Notes: generated from the sequence alone by a model not told the origin. Counted from the first letter of the stretch, positions 43,862 to 55,688 are shown. The stretch: 64,000 nucleotides of DNA from an uncultured Gammaproteobacteria bacterium (GCA_951812785.1 OX638335.1:1631653-1695652), one strand, 5' to 3'. A program made the numbers and translations.

Positions 43862-45535
43862 ATGCTGAAGTCACTATACATTCAAAATTTTGCCATTATT
43901 GAAGAACTAGAGTTAGATTTTTTCTCTGGCATGAGTGCACTCACAGGTGAAACCGGCGCAGGCAAATCAATTATTATTGATGCAATTGGTTCAGTGCTTG
44001 GCGACCGCGCAGACAACAATTTGATTCGCGCTGGTAAAGATGCCGCAGAAATTATTCTCGTGATTGAAATTGAAGCTAAATCAAAAAGCGAACATTGGTT
44101 GAGAGAAAATGATTTTGAACTGGAGTCAGAATGTATTCTGCGCCGGGTGGTACGTAAAGACGGCAAATCAAAAGCCTATATTAACGGTGTTCCGGTACCA
44201 CTAAAAACACTCAAAGAATTAGGCGAGTGCGTTATCAATATTTATGGACAGCACGCGCACCAATCGTTAATGAATGTGGCGACCCAACGCGACTTGATTG
44301 ATCAGTTTGCTGGGCAAAAAGAAAATTTACACGCATTAGAACAATTATTCACAGACTGGCATGAGCAGAAACAACGTTTCGACCAAATCAACAAAAACTC
44401 CAGTGAAATTCAGGCCACTATTGAACTGCTTCGCTATCAAGTCGAAGAGTTAGACCAACTTGGATTGGAAGCTAACGAAACAAGTACACTTGAGCAAAAG
44501 CATAAGCGTCTAGCCAATGCTGAAGAACTTAAAAAATCGACCATACAAGCAAGTTGCCGCTTAAAGAACGACGAAAACTCAGACGTTTACACCACTCTCA
44601 ATCAAATTTGTGCTCAAGTCAGCGCACTGCTAGAAAATGACCAAAGCCTGCTTTCAACCAATCAGTCACTTGAAGAAGCGTTCACTATAATCAGTGAATG
44701 CGCAGATGATTTACGCAATTACGCTGACGGTATCGAAATAGATCCTGAAGAGTTATTTCAAACTGAAGAACGATTAGCCAACATAGACCAGATTTCGCGA
44801 AAACATAAAGTCACTCCTGGCGAGTTAATAGTGGTACATGAAAAAATTAGCAAGGAGCTTGACGCACTGACGCAACCGGAATGCGATATAGATGCACTTC
44901 AAGCAATGTTAGAAAAAACAGAAGGCGCTTATAGAGAACTAGCTAAAAAAATCAGCAAGAAAAGAACTTCCGTTGCTACAAAACTCAGCACCGATATTAC
45001 CAAAGCACTAGCCAAACTTGGCATGAAAAAAGCGCGAGTAGAAATCGTAGTAAATTATGATGACACATCATCACCAACCACATATGGTTTTGACTCAATA
45101 GCATTTAACGTACAGACCAACCCTGGACAAAAGATGTTGCCACTTTCTCAAGTCGCGTCTGGAGGCGAGTTATCACGTATCAGTCTAGCCATTCAGATGA
45201 TTGCATCAGATAAAATGGACGTACCCGTGCTGATATTTGATGAAGTTGATTCAGGTGTTGGCGGCGCTGTAGCAGAAGTAGTGGGCAGAGAACTTCGTTA
45301 TATTGGCGAACATCAACAAGTCATGTGTATTACTCATTTAGCACAGGTTGCAGCGAATGCACATCATCATTACCGAGTTAACAAACATTCTGAACAATCA
45401 GATACGGTATCAGCAATTGAATATTTAAACCAAGCCGATAGAATTACAGAAATTGCGCGTATGATAGGTGGTGTGACCTTAACCGAAAATACATTCTTGC
45501 ATGCCCAAGAAATGCTAGAAGCTGGCATTCAATAA
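43862..45535 (+). CDS. recN: DNA repair protein RecN
   Basis: SMC-like ATPase in double-strand-break repair. It is 557 residues: Walker A GETGAGKSIIIDA near the N-terminus, central coiled-coil arms, ABC signature ASGGELSRISLAI and Walker B VLIFDEVDSGVGG in the C-terminal half. Overall length is usual. Confidence 0.98.
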   Translation: MLKSLYIQNFAIIEELELDFFSGMSALTGETGAGKSIIIDAIGSVLGDRADNNLIRAGKDAAEIILVIEIEAKSKSEHWLRENDFELESECILRRVVRKDGKSKAYINGVPVPLKTLKELGECVINIYGQHAHQSLMNVATQRDLIDQFAGQKENLHALEQLFTDWHEQKQRFDQINKNSSEIQATIELLRYQVEELDQLGLEANETSTLEQKHKRLANAEELKKSTIQASCRLKNDENSDVYTTLNQICAQVSALLENDQSLLSTNQSLEEAFTIISECADDLRNYADGIEIDPEELFQTEERLANIDQISRKHKVTPGELIVVHEKISKELDALTQPECDIDALQAMLEKTEGAYRELAKKISKKRTSVATKLSTDITKALAKLGMKKARVEIVVNYDDTSSPTTYGFDSIAFNVQTNPGQKMLPLSQVASGGELSRISLAIQMIASDKMDVPVLIFDEVDSGVGGAVAEVVGRELRYIGEHQQVMCITHLAQVAANAHHHYRVNKHSEQSDTVSAIEYLNQADRITEIARMIGGVTLTENTFLHAQEMLEAGIQ

Positions 45536-45576
45536 CTATCATATCAATATTAATTCCAACAAAAGACAACCATCTC

Positions 45577-45930
45577 ATGACCAAAGCATTGTTTAAATTC
45601 ACCATGCTATTACTCTTTATCAGTTTAATAGGATGCAACGGACGTCTTTTCACCGTTCACAAAATTGACGTTCAACAAGGCAATGCTGTGGACCCAGAAA
45701 AGGTTGGGCAGTTACAGATCGGCATGAATAAAGAGCAAGTAAGATTCCTAATGGGCACACCGCTAATTAATGATTCATTTCACCCTGACCGCTGGGATTA
45801 TATCTATCACTTAATACCCGATTACGGCGACACTGAAAGACGTCATGTTGCAGTAACTTTCGAAGGAGATAAGGTTGCTGCTATTGAAAAAAGCGACATC
45901 CCATTAGAGAAGAAAACCGAAGATAATTAG
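45577..45930 (+). CDS. bamE: Outer membrane protein assembly factor BamE (SmpA)
   Basis: Lipoprotein of the BAM complex that supports beta-barrel insertion. It is 117 residues with a lipoprotein signal peptide (lipobox LIGC, Cys20) and the BamE fold motif (VGQLQIGMNKEQVRFLMGTP, RWDYIYHL). The stop codon is followed after one base by the left end of IS481 copy 2, so the gene is intact but its native 3' flank is lost. Confidence 0.96.
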   Translation: MTKALFKFTMLLLFISLIGCNGRLFTVHKIDVQQGNAVDPEKVGQLQIGMNKEQVRFLMGTPLINDSFHPDRWDYIYHLIPDYGDTERRHVAVTFEGDKVAAIEKSDIPLEKKTEDN

Positions 45931-45931
45931 G

Positions 45932-47039
45932 TGTAGTAGCTCAGACCTGATCGTACCGTTACCGGTTATTGATAGGAGTCTGTCAGTTTAGATGTGAGCT
46001 AAATTCTTTTCAGCCCAAATCAATTTACCATCCATTAACCTGTCCATGGGTGTGCTACCACCGCCCATGTTGCCTTGATGAGTGCGTTCATTGTGATCAG
46101 TTTCTATCCAGTTGTCTCGATCTTGTTGTCAATCCTCCATGGTTGAGTACCGTTTTTTCCTGAAGGTAATTTGATAAAACTCATTCAGAATGGTTTTATC
46201 AAAGCGCTCACAGATGCCATGGGTGTTGCGGTGATCAATGTCGTTAATGGCCAGGTATCACCGATCGTCATGATGCTCCACGCGCCCACAATATTCTGTG
46301 CCTCTGTCGGTTAAACTACGTAGCATCGGCAAGGCATGCTTTTCAAAAAACGGTAGCACCTCATCAAAGAGTAGGTCTGCGAAGGCGATCTTGCTGTAGG
46401 TGTCTACGAACGTTTGCGGGTATAGCCGACCAACACCTTTGAGGTGGCCTAGGTCACCAGGATGTGCCGTGTCAATCTCACCACAGGCCTCGTCATCCTG
46501 TTTCTCAAGGGCGGCGATCTGTGCATCGCTTAAGATAATGCCCTCCTTGGCAATTTCTTCTTCGAGTGCTTTGAGTCGTTTCTTGAAGTGCTCTAGAGTA
46601 TGGCGCAGCCAAACGCAACGCACACCGCTACCAGCGATCAACACACCAGTTCATTGCTGCTTCGATGTTGCCCAACCGCGGGCTGTTCAATCGCTGACGT
46701 AACCCCTGCATGTGCTGTGGCTTCATCCACACGGTTTTTAACATCGGCTGTTCTACGACTCTTGTCAATGCCACCTTCTTCAACCCGCTGTTGATAACGA
46801 TAGAATGTGTCTCGCGACACCCCCATGACTTGACAGGCGCTAGATACGTTGCCCAGTTCTTCTGCTAAGTTGGGCAAGCCCGCCTTGTGTTTAAGGATTG
46901 GATTGTTAGTATCAAGCATGAGAGTTACCTGCCTTTTTGGTTTGATTTAAAGATTTCAACACCTTTATCAAAACGGGTAACTCTCGCTTTTGCAACTCTT
47001 GCGGATTGCTAATTGTCAGATCGGGTCTGAACTATTACA
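45932..47039 (-). mobile_element. IS481-family insertion sequence, decayed copy 2
   Basis: About 1.11 kb, nearly identical to the copy at 23706-24871 and in the same orientation, with the same imperfect inverted ends. It differs by several deletions, among them the segment coding YTTKTPITA and part of the region near KRGVF. It has inserted 1 nt after the bamE stop, and its right end cuts off the start of the PLD-helicase gene. No clear target duplication is seen. Confidence 0.85.
45988..46919 (-). pseudogene. IS481-family transposase, broken (copy 2)
   Basis: Starts MLDTNNPILKHKAGL with the same helix-turn-helix as copy 1. A frame break near 46640-46650 (loss of the RKRG segment) separates the N-terminus from a frame with SGVRCVWLRHTLEHFKKRLKAL through LTDRGTEYCGRVEHHDD. 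A further frame break or stop and a missing DDE stretch follow. It keeps Arg where copy 1 has TGA, so the copies decayed independently. Confidence 0.85.
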
Positions 47040-47040
47040 G

Positions 47041-49623
47041 TTAATTAAAGACACTGAATTTTTAATGCTCTCGTCGGTTATTTTTACACCAGCGGTTTCC
47101 ACGCACTCTACAAATCGCTGGAAAAAACGAAGAAAATTAGAATCCTCATCGGTATCAGCACCAGCAGGCAAACCCTCGACTTTATAAAGCAAGCGCAACA
47201 GCAGAGGCTTCAATTTTCCCATGCGGAAACCAAAGCGCATTTTTCCAACATGCTCGTCGGCGAAATGGCGCACAGGCTGAAGACAGCAAAAAAGTTGAGG
47301 ATGGTGTAACACAATTTCTTGAATGGCTACAATGTGGCAAGTTAGAAATTAAGGCGTACCCCACAGAAAACATCCACGCCAAGCGCTATATCATGTCTTT
47401 TCTTGAAAGCGACCGCGATGTTGGTCGCGTCATCACTGGCTCAAGTAATTTCACACAGTCTGGTTTGGTCGATAATCTGGAATTCAACATCGAACTCAAG
47501 TCAAGGACCGATTACGAATTTGCCAAGCAAAAATTTGAAGGCCTCTGGGAAGAGGCAGTGGATATAAGAGATACATACGTTCAAACCATTCAGAAAAAAA
47601 CATGGCTCAATAACACCATCACGCCCTATCAGCTATATCTCAAATTCCTCTACGAATACTTCAAAGATGATCTCCGCCAAACCGATGAAGTATTTTTCAA
47701 ATATGCCCCGTCCGAGTTTAAGCAGTTGGAATATCAGGAACAGGCCGTTTTGAATGCCAAAAAGATTTTGGAAGAATACGGTGGTGTTTTCATCTCTGAT
47801 GTCGTGGGGCTTGGTAAAACCTATGTATCGGCGATGCTTGCAAGCCAACTTGACGGGCGAACACTCGTTTTGGCTCCACCCGTGTTACTGGAGAAAGCCA
47901 ACCCTGGGTCTTGGGTCAATGTATTTTCAGATTTCCGTGTGCCTGCTGACCATGAATCGCTCGGAAAATTAGAACAGCTTATAAAACGTGGTACGGAAAA
48001 ATACAAAAATGTTTTTATAGACGAGGCGCACCGAATCAAATGTTATCTACGAAAAACTGGCACAGATTTGTCGCGGCAAGCGGGTCGTGCTGGTAACAGC
48101 AACCCCGCTCAACAACACACCGAAGGATATTTTGAGCCAAATCAAATTATTCCAAACCGCAAAAGAAAATGCAGGGAAAATTCGTGAATCCGTTTTGAAG
48201 TACCTCATGGTACGGCGTACCAGAAAAGAAATTGAAAGTTATTTTGCCGACGATCTCAAAAACCAAAAGCTCAAGTTTCCCAAAGTGGAAAATCCAGAGG
48301 CTGCTTTCTATCAGCTCAACGAGAAAGAAAGCGACGTATTCAACAAAACTATCAAACTTATTACCCAAGAATTTCACTACGCCCGTTATACGCCTCTACT
48401 CTACTACAAAGGCGAGAACGAGCCGGAGCAGTTTGAGATACAGTCGCAGAAAAACCTGGGTCGTTTTATGAAAATTTTGCTCATCAAGCGACTGGAAAGC
48501 AGTTTTTACGCCTTCCGCAACACCGTTGAACGTTTCATCTTGAATTATGAACTATTCCTCAATGAACTGAATGAAGGCAATGTCTATGTCAGCAAAAAGT
48601 ACGCCAATAAAATCTTTGAGTTTCTGGACAATGATGATGAGAATGCAATCCAAACACTGTTAGAAACCGACAAAGCACGGAAGTATCCGGCAAACGATTT
48701 CACTGACGAACTGAAAAAAGACTTGGAAAACGACCTTAAAATACTCTAAGGACATTCAACGACTTTGGCGTGGCTTAAAGCGTGACCCGAAACTGCTTTC
48801 TTTTATCAAACTACTCTCAACCCGTTCCGTTTTGAAGAAGAACAAGCTCATCGTCTTTACCGAATCCAAAGAGACCGCCGAATATCTCACCGAGGAACTT
48901 AAAAATAAACTCACGAATGACCAGTCCGCTACAGTCTCGCCGCAGGCAGGAGTAATCGCCTTCACTGGTGCTTCAAGCATAGCTACGCGGGAAAAAGTGA
49001 TTGAAAATTTTGATGCCCGTGTACGCCTTCCTAAGGATGATTACAGAATCCTTATCACAACAGAAGTGCTGTCTGAGGGTGTAAACCTGCACCGCTCCAA
49101 TGTAGTCATCAACTATGATATTCCGTGGAACCCAACACGGCTCATACAGCGCGTTGGGCGCATTAACCGGGTGGACACCTCGTTTGACACAATTTACAGT
49201 TTTAACTTCTTTCCAACCGAGAAATCCAACGATCAAATCAAACTCAAAGAGGCCTTTGCCTTTGCCACGACAGAAGAAGCGGAACTCAAAAATCCGCGCG
49301 GCGGTCAGGATGCTAGCATACAGGTCCTAAAAATACTCAAAGCAATACGTGATTTCCGACAATACACTGACGATCATGAGGCATACCTCAAACGGGTAAT
49401 GAACCGCCTTGAAGAGGGTGCTCTGCCCAAACAGACAGCAAAAACCGTACTCACAGCACTCAATCAGGAGATCAACTCCAGCCCACCGCGCCCGCTCAAA
49501 ATTCTGGACATTTTGCAAAACAACATTCCGAAAGAATTTCTGGAGAGCCACATTGCCGAAAGCGACGCCCGCACCTCTGGGCCACGAGAAGTTATCTTAT
49601 CTGCATACTTGATTAGCAAATAA
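47041..49623 (+). pseudogene. PLD-nuclease/SF2 helicase protein, 5'-truncated and frameshifted
   Basis: Defence-type protein joining a phospholipase D-like nuclease to a DEAH helicase. The IS element removes the N-terminus. Readable parts: LIKDTEFL, then VGYFYTSGFHALYKSLE, NIHAK and GSSNFTQSG (PLD HKD-like), GLGKT (Walker A), FIDEAHR, VLVTATPLNN, and QRVGRINRVD (motif VI). Frame breaks lie near 47060, 47275, 48035 and 48749, and an in-frame internal deletion near 48165 has removed about 40-50 residues after the TATPLNN motif. The stop overlaps the methylase ATG (TAATG). Confidence 0.85.
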
Positions 49624-52600
49624 TGGAAAAATCAGCGCCCAAAAACTGGTAAAGGAGACACTTGAATATTCTTTCGACAAAGAACGCTGTGTTGATTCAC
49701 TAAGAAACATACTCAATCACTTTGAGAAAGATTACAAAAAACCCTACGCAGGGAACTATATTTTCGCCGATTATCGAGATTCAATTCAGAGTCTTGATCG
49801 CGTGGGCAAATACCAAAGCCCCAATGAAAAACTCGTTGTTATTCTCATTGTTTATCTCAAGGGAGATACCTCACTTGACCGTGCCCGAGCCAAACAGAGA
49901 AACTTCGTCGCCAAGTATCTAAAAGGTAGCCGCGGCGATGTGCTCAAAGACGCCGCACTGGTTGCTTTTGTCGCTCCCAACAACGAGGATTGGCGCTTTT
50001 CCCTCGTCAAAATGGAATACAAATTCAACGAGAAGGGCAAAGTAGAAGAAGAATTCACGCCTGCACATCGCTGTTCTTTTCTCGGCGGCGAAAACGAAAA
50101 GAGCCACACTGCGCAAAGCCGCCTCCTGCCGTTGCTACTCAACGACCAGATCAACCTCACGCTAAAAGAACTGGACGATGCCTTCAGCGTCGAGTGCGCT
50201 ACCAAAGCGTTTTTTGAGAAGTAACGCGACCTCTTCTTGCGAATTAAAGCGTCGCTCGATGGCATCGTTAACAAAGACACCAAAATCCGTGCCGACTTCA
50301 AAGAGAAAAACATTGATACGGTTGATTTTGCCAAAAAACTCTTGGGCCAGATTGTCTTTCTCTAATTTTTCTGCAAAAAAAGGGGTGGTTTAGCGTTGCC
50401 CACGACAAAGTGTGGGGCGAAGGTAATAGGCAATTTTTGCGCTGCCTTTTTGAGAGCGCGCAAGATGAAAAGAAAAATTATTTTAATGATTATTTAGAGC
50501 CGCTTTTTTATCGGGCACTGAGACACGATAGATCTATAGATGATGATTATTTCAGTCAGTTTGATTGCAAAATACCATTTTTGAATGGTGGGTTGTTTGG
50601 CCCAATGAATAATTTATGACTGGATAGATAAGGACATCGTGTTGCCGGATGATATTTTCGCCAATAACCGAAAGACTAAAGCAGGTGACATTGGCGACGG
50701 CGTTCTGGATATCTTTGACCGCTACAACTTCACAGTTAAAGAAGACGAGCCGCTGGAAAAAGAAGTCGCCGTTGACCCAGAAATGCTGGGGCGGGTATTT
50801 GAAAATCTCTTGACAGTCAAAGGCCGCAAATCTAAAGGCACCTATTATACTCCGCGCGAAATTGTTCATTATATGTGTCAAGAGAGCTTGATAAATTATT
50901 TAGCGACCGAGACAGCAGGAGACATAAGCAGAGAAAGATATTGCAACCTTAATTAAGCACGGCGAGACCGTCAAGCTGCCCCAGTGCGTGCGCAAGCCAA
51001 GTGCATTGATGAGAAACTCGCCGCAATCCGCGTCTGCGATCCGGCCGTCGGCTTCGGTGCCTTTCCCGTAGGCATGATGAACGAGATTGTAAGAACAAGA
51101 AACACACTTACCACCTACATCGGCAAGCACAGGGAGCGAACCTCCTACCACTTCAAACGCCAAGCCATTCAAGACTGCCTCTACGGCGTAGACATTGACC
51201 CGGGCGCGGTGGAGATTGCCTAAGCTACGACTCTGGCTTTCACTGGTGGTAGACGAGGAGGAGCGAGCGACAATTCAGCCCCTACCGAACTTGGACTACA
51301 AAATCATACAGGGTAATGCGCTTTTGAGTGTGGCGAGGGATCTTCTTAACGATGACTTATTTAAAAAACTGGAAAAACTTAAACCGCGCTATTTCAATGA
51401 AACCAACGCTACTAAAAAACAGGAACAGAAAAAGGAGATTGATGATCTCATCAGCCAAATCACCGACGGCCACACAGCGTTTGATTTTGAGGTGTATTTC
51501 TCGGAGGTATTCCATGAAAAGAAAGGGGGCGATGTGGTGATCGCCAATCCGCCTTATGTAGGCGAAAAAGGGAACAAAGAAGTTTTTCAAGAGATAAAAA
51601 AGGACGATTAGGTACGTTTTACCAAGGCAAAATGGATATATTTTATTTCTTTTTTTATCTTTCTCTTAATCTAAGCCATACTCTTTCGAGCATCGCTTTT
51701 ATCACAACTAATTACTACATAACGGCATCTGGTGCTACGAAGTTACGTAAAGATTTTAAGGAACGAGCAATAGTTCAAAGATTAGTAAATTTTAACGAAC
51801 TTAGATTATTTGAATCCGCGCTTGGACAACACAATATGATCACCGTTTTGCAACGAGGTCAAGATGAGCAAACCCTATCTAAAACCGCCATGACTCGACG
51901 TACAAAAGATGCCATGCCAGAAATACTACAAAAAATCTTAAACTGGGCAGATAAAGATACCGATTACTCTGAAATAGCACAAAGCCAACTGTATGAATCT
52001 GATAAGAATTATATAAGATTTTCCAAATCATCCAAGATTTGGAAAATACTTGATCGAATAAAATCACAAGGTTTAGTGCTTGGTTCTATTTGTAACGTGA
52101 ATCAAGGAATTGTGTCTGGTGCAGATAAAGTTTCAAAAAAACACGAGAAGTACAAATTTGATGCGGAGCTTGGTGATGGGATTTTCATTCTTTCAGAAGA
52201 AGAAATAGATAGGCTAAATCTTTCAGTAGAGGATAAGGAACATACTGAGGTCGTGGTTTAAGAACTCGGATATCGAACCATATTTGACACGGAGACAAAC
52301 TAATAAAAGAGTTATTTATTTAGATGGCACTTTCACCCCACCGAGAAACTCGAAAATAATAAGACACTTAGAGAGGTTCAAAGCTAATCTCGTAGAGAGG
52401 CGGGAGGTTCATAACGGGAGGAGAAACTGGTATGAGTTGTGGCAGTCTCGGAATAAGGCCATCTTCGAAAAACCAAAGATTGTGGCACCGCAACGAAGTT
52501 ATCGTAATAATTTTGCCTACAATCAAATATCTTGGTATGCGAGTGCCGATGTTTATTTCATTACCGAGAAAGAGAAGGTTTTCCCCTTGAAGTATACCTT

Positions 52601-52901
52601 AGCCCTTCTTAATTCTAGCCTATACTATCTATGGCTGTATCATCGCGGCAAAAGGAAGGGTGAGATGTTAGAATTATACCAAATACCTCTTTCGGAAATC
52701 CCAATTAAGAGAATTTCAGAAAAGCAACAACCGATCATAGCGCTCGTCAACAAAATCCTTGCCAGCATCAAAGCGGATGACTATTTAGAAAATACTACCA
52801 AACAAGCCAAACTCCGTGAGTATGAAAGGCAGATTGACCAGCGTGTCTATAAGCTATATGGCCTCACAAAAAACGAAATCAAAATCGTTGAAGGTAAATA
52901 A
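49623..52901 (+). pseudogene. Eco57I-type N6-adenine methylase, multiple lesions
   Basis: Partner of the helicase; probably the modification (and possibly cleavage) subunit of a restriction-like system. It opens ATGGAAAAA, with a one-base loss in the A-run, then SAQKLVKETLEYS. Lesions: TAC to TAA at 50222-50224 (EK-stop-RDLF) and frame breaks near 50365, 50617, 50940, 50980, 51222, 51610 and 52260. SAM motif I reads DPAVGFGAF (51038-51064) with Phe where Ser is usual; motif IV NPPY (51546-51557) is kept. The C-terminus resembles a target-recognition domain. Confidence 0.85.
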
Positions 52902-52989
52902 ACTTTACACAGAATGGAAAATTATGAAACTTAAATAAAGTGTATACTTCGAATTTGAAAAAATTAAAAATTAACCCCCAACTAATTTA

Positions 52990-53136
52990 ATGAATAAAAA
53001 AGAACAAGAACGGTTAGGGCGATTTATCAAACAAGCGACCTCATCGGGAGCTAGTAAGCAAAAAATGCCTGCTAACCCGCCACCAAAGCGTGAATTAGCA
53101 AGACGTTACAAGTGGGTGGATTTATCAAAAATGTAG
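52990..53136 (+). CDS. Small basic 48-residue ORF
   Basis: Frame MNKKEQERLGRFIKQATSSG to VDLSKM, rich in Lys, Arg and Gln, with a Pro-rich NPPPKRELARRYKW middle. The ATG follows an A/T-rich leader with no strong Shine-Dalgarno. It starts 88 nt after the methylase remnant and is undamaged, unlike its neighbours. I recognise no family; it could be a real small protein linked to the defence module or chance. Confidence 0.4.
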   Translation: MNKKEQERLGRFIKQATSSGASKQKMPANPPPKRELARRYKWVDLSKM

Positions 53137-53254
53137 CCAATCTGTTGATTCTGGGGTCAATAAGTATTTAATTCCCTAAAAAATTACTACTCATCCTTAG
53201 ACGTTATCTTTTATAATCTCGTCACCTAAATTAACTCCAACTTAAAAATATTTC

Positions 53255-54598
53255 ATGAAAGTTACTATCTATGGCTTAGGTTATGTAGGGCTAGTGACCG
53301 CAGCATGCCTGGCTCAGGTCGGCAATCAAGTCCTATGTGTTGATATCGACCCTAACAAGATCAATCAGTTAAAAAAGGGCAATTTCCCCATTTACGGGCC
53401 AAGCCTGGATGAAATGATTCAAAAGAACCTAGAAGCAGGTCGTATCGAATTCACCCAAGATTCACAACAAGGGGTTGAGCATGGTTTATTCCAGTTTATT
53501 GTCGTGGGCACACCTCCCGACGAAGATGGGTCGGGAGATTTGAGTCATGTCGTTGCCGTTGCCAATACTATTGCTTCACATTTAGACGAATATCGCGTGG
53601 TGGTGACGAAATCTACTGTGCCTGTTGGAACAGCAGATATTGTCAGAAAAGAGATCAATCACACATTGGAACAAACCGGTTCACCGAATGAATTTGATGT
53701 CGTTTCAAATCCAGAATTCTTAAAAGAAGGTGCCGTCATTGAAGATTTCATGAAACCGGACCGCGTGGTTGTCGGGACTGATAGCCAACGTGCTAGTGAC
53801 CTTATGAAAACCCTCTATGCACCGTTTAATCGCAATCATGATCGCGTTAAGATTATGGATATTCGTTCAGCAGAACTCACCAAGTATGCTGCCAACGCCA
53901 TGCTCGCCACTAAAATTAGTTTTATTAACGAACTGGCCAATTTGGCAGAGAAAGTTGGCGCGGATATTGAACAAGTGAGACTGGGCATAGGCGCTGACCC
54001 ACGTATTGGCTACCATTTTATTTATCCTGGCTGCGGCTATGGAGGTTCTTGTTTTCCTAAAGACGTACAAGCACTTCGGCAGATTGGCGCAAAAGCGAAT
54101 TTTGAAACTACATTGATTTCTGCAGTCGATCAGGTCAACCAAAAACAGAAGCAAGTATTATTCGACAAAATCAAACATCGCTTTGGTGGTAATTTACAGG
54201 GCAAAACATTTGCGCTATGGGGGCTCGCATTCAAACCTAATACAGACGATATGCGTGAAGCATCTAGCCGCACATTGATGGAACAGTTATGGAAATCAGG
54301 CGCAACCATTCGTGCTTATGACCCTGTCGCTATGGAAGAATGTGAACATATTTATGGTCAACGAGACGACTTGGTTTTGTGTGCTGATGCCAATGAAGCC
54401 TTAGAAAACTCAGATGCCCTTATTATTGTCACTGAATGGACAGAGTTTCGCAGCCCTGACTATGATCATATAAAATCGACGCTTGCGTACTCCGTTATTT
54501 TTGATGGCCGCAACTTGTATGATCCAAGTTACTTGAAAAACCAAGGCATTGAATATTTTGCTATTGGACGTGGCGACTCTATCAAGACATACAATTAA
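53255..54598 (+). CDS. ugd: UDP-glucose 6-dehydrogenase
   Basis: Oxidises UDP-glucose to UDP-glucuronate with two NAD. It is 447 residues: N-terminal NAD-binding [15 protein letters not shown], central helical domain with [13 protein letters not shown], the catalytic Cys in [11 protein letters not shown], and a C-terminal UDP-binding domain ([17 protein letters not shown]). The product feeds capsule, exopolysaccharide or LPS sugars; no other sugar genes are nearby. It overlaps the next gene (TAATG). Confidence 0.96.
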   Translation: MKVTIYGLGYVGLVTAACLAQVGNQVLCVDIDPNKINQLKKGNFPIYGPSLDEMIQKNLEAGRIEFTQDSQQGVEHGLFQFIVVGTPPDEDGSGDLSHVVAVANTIASHLDEYRVVVTKSTVPVGTADIVRKEINHTLEQTGSPNEFDVVSNPEFLKEGAVIEDFMKPDRVVVGTDSQRASDLMKTLYAPFNRNHDRVKIMDIRSAELTKYAANAMLATKISFINELANLAEKVGADIEQVRLGIGADPRIGYHFIYPGCGYGGSCFPKDVQALRQIGAKANFETTLISAVDQVNQKQKQVLFDKIKHRFGGNLQGKTFALWGLAFKPNTDDMREASSRTLMEQLWKSGATIRAYDPVAMEECEHIYGQRDDLVLCADANEALENSDALIIVTEWTEFRSPDYDHIKSTLAYSVIFDGRNLYDPSYLKNQGIEYFAIGRGDSIKTYN

Positions 54599-54903
54599 TG
54601 CTTAATCAGCGTATCGATATATTGGAAGCTAAGCCCCCGTTGTTATTTACTACTTCAAGTGGCGCTTGGCATTTAGTGACTGACATCAAAAAGATTGACG
54701 AAGAAAAATACTATTGCACCTGTATTAAACAGCAGAACAATACCCTTCAACAATACGCTCAAGAAATTAAAGAAACCCCTTTTCACGTAGGTAATAATAT
54801 TTGGGAACTCAGTTACGGCTCAGAGCTAATGACACTCCTGGACAGCAGCTTGAATGATCATCCTGCAACAATGTTGTGGAAGCGATGGTGCAAAAACAAT
54901 TAA
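54598..54903 (+). CDS. Hypothetical protein, coupled to ugd
   Basis: 101 residues, soluble, no signal peptide or transmembrane helix; Trp- and Cys-containing (CTCIKQ, WKRWCKNN). Its ATG shares the last A of the ugd TAA stop, so translation is probably coupled to ugd. I do not recognise the family. The context suggests a sugar-nucleotide or surface role, but that is only by association. Confidence 0.7.
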   Translation: MLNQRIDILEAKPPLLFTTSSGAWHLVTDIKKIDEEKYYCTCIKQQNNTLQQYAQEIKETPFHVGNNIWELSYGSELMTLLDSSLNDHPATMLWKRWCKNN

Positions 54904-54919
54904 AGCGCCTGAACTTAAT

Positions 54920-54940
54920 TTAAACCTCTTGGTTTTTTAA
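54920..54940 (+). terminator. Weak terminator between convergent genes
   Basis: Short stem AAACC/GGTTT with a TCTT loop, followed by further T and flanked by TTAA on both sides. It lies between the convergent ends of the ugd unit and the lipoprotein gene and could serve both, but the stem is short. Confidence 0.35.
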
Positions 54941-54944
54941 CTTC

Positions 54945-55688
54945 TTATTTTTTCTCTGGCCTGCTCTCAAAGTCATAATGAAAACCATAAGACTTATTCC
55001 CCACATCAACACGAAAATAAACTAACCCTTTATTATCGATATAACCCAATCCTTCATATTCACCATTCACCGAGTCACAATTGCTAACCTCAAGCAACAC
55101 ATCATATGCGTTGTATTGAGGGTTAATTAACGAAACGTTTCCTGTGTAGTGACAGCCATCAGAATCATTTCCACTCACAATCCCGCCGGCTATCAATAAA
55201 TCAAATTTCAAACCATCTCTATCAGTGTACCCCCAGCGACCTTCTAAACGCCCCAGGGAAGAAGGCTGATCGTACAAATCACTATAAGTAAGTTGCATTT
55301 TACCAGTATCACCACCATTCAATGTTGTGAAGTGCGAATGAATCTGACCCTCTTTGATCTCTCCTGTGAGACGCGCATAATCAAACGGCGGGCCGTCTAA
55401 TGCGTAAAGATTATATTTTGCATAATAATAATCCTCATTCTGCTTCACCTGCCCCATACACACTGCCTTAGCTCTATGACTGACCGCAGTTGATCGCTCA
55501 CCAACATGGATAGCATAAAAATCATATGGGCCACGCCCTCGAATATCGAAACTTCCCACCCAAATTCCATCTAATTGTGCTTTCTGCACAGCAACTTGTT
55601 TGGTTTCGCTTGTAACTTCACGCGCAACTTGGGGTGAACAAGCACTCATAAGCACTACAAATATCAACACACTGAGAAACCTAATCAT
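54945..55688 (-). CDS. Putative lipoprotein, unknown function
   Basis: 247 residues from the ATG at 55688 (MIRFLSVLIF), with a lipoprotein signal peptide ending LMSAC. The frame opens 27 nt further upstream, but those codons would spoil the signal. The mature part (LDGIWVGSFDIRG, LTGEIKEGQ, GRLEGRWGYTDRDG, YTGNVSLI) has the repeated short strands of a beta-rich, lipocalin-like fold; that is inference. I do not recognise the family. Divergent from the next gene. Confidence 0.8.
   Translation of the reverse strand: MIRFLSVLIFVVLMSACSPQVAREVTSETKQVAVQKAQLDGIWVGSFDIRGRGPYDFYAIHVGERSTAVSHRAKAVCMGQVKQNEDYYYAKYNLYALDGPPFDYARLTGEIKEGQIHSHFTTLNGGDTGKMQLTYSDLYDQPSSLGRLEGRWGYTDRDGLKFDLLIAGGIVSGNDSDGCHYTGNVSLINPQYNAYDVLLEVSNCDSVNGEYEGLGYIDNKGLVYFRVDVGNKSYGFHYDFESRPEKK

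Noticed and set aside
53137-53254. Segment with ctggggtca, resembling tails near REP-associated transposases
   Set aside because: Too short and no transposase or hairpin nearby; could be chance.
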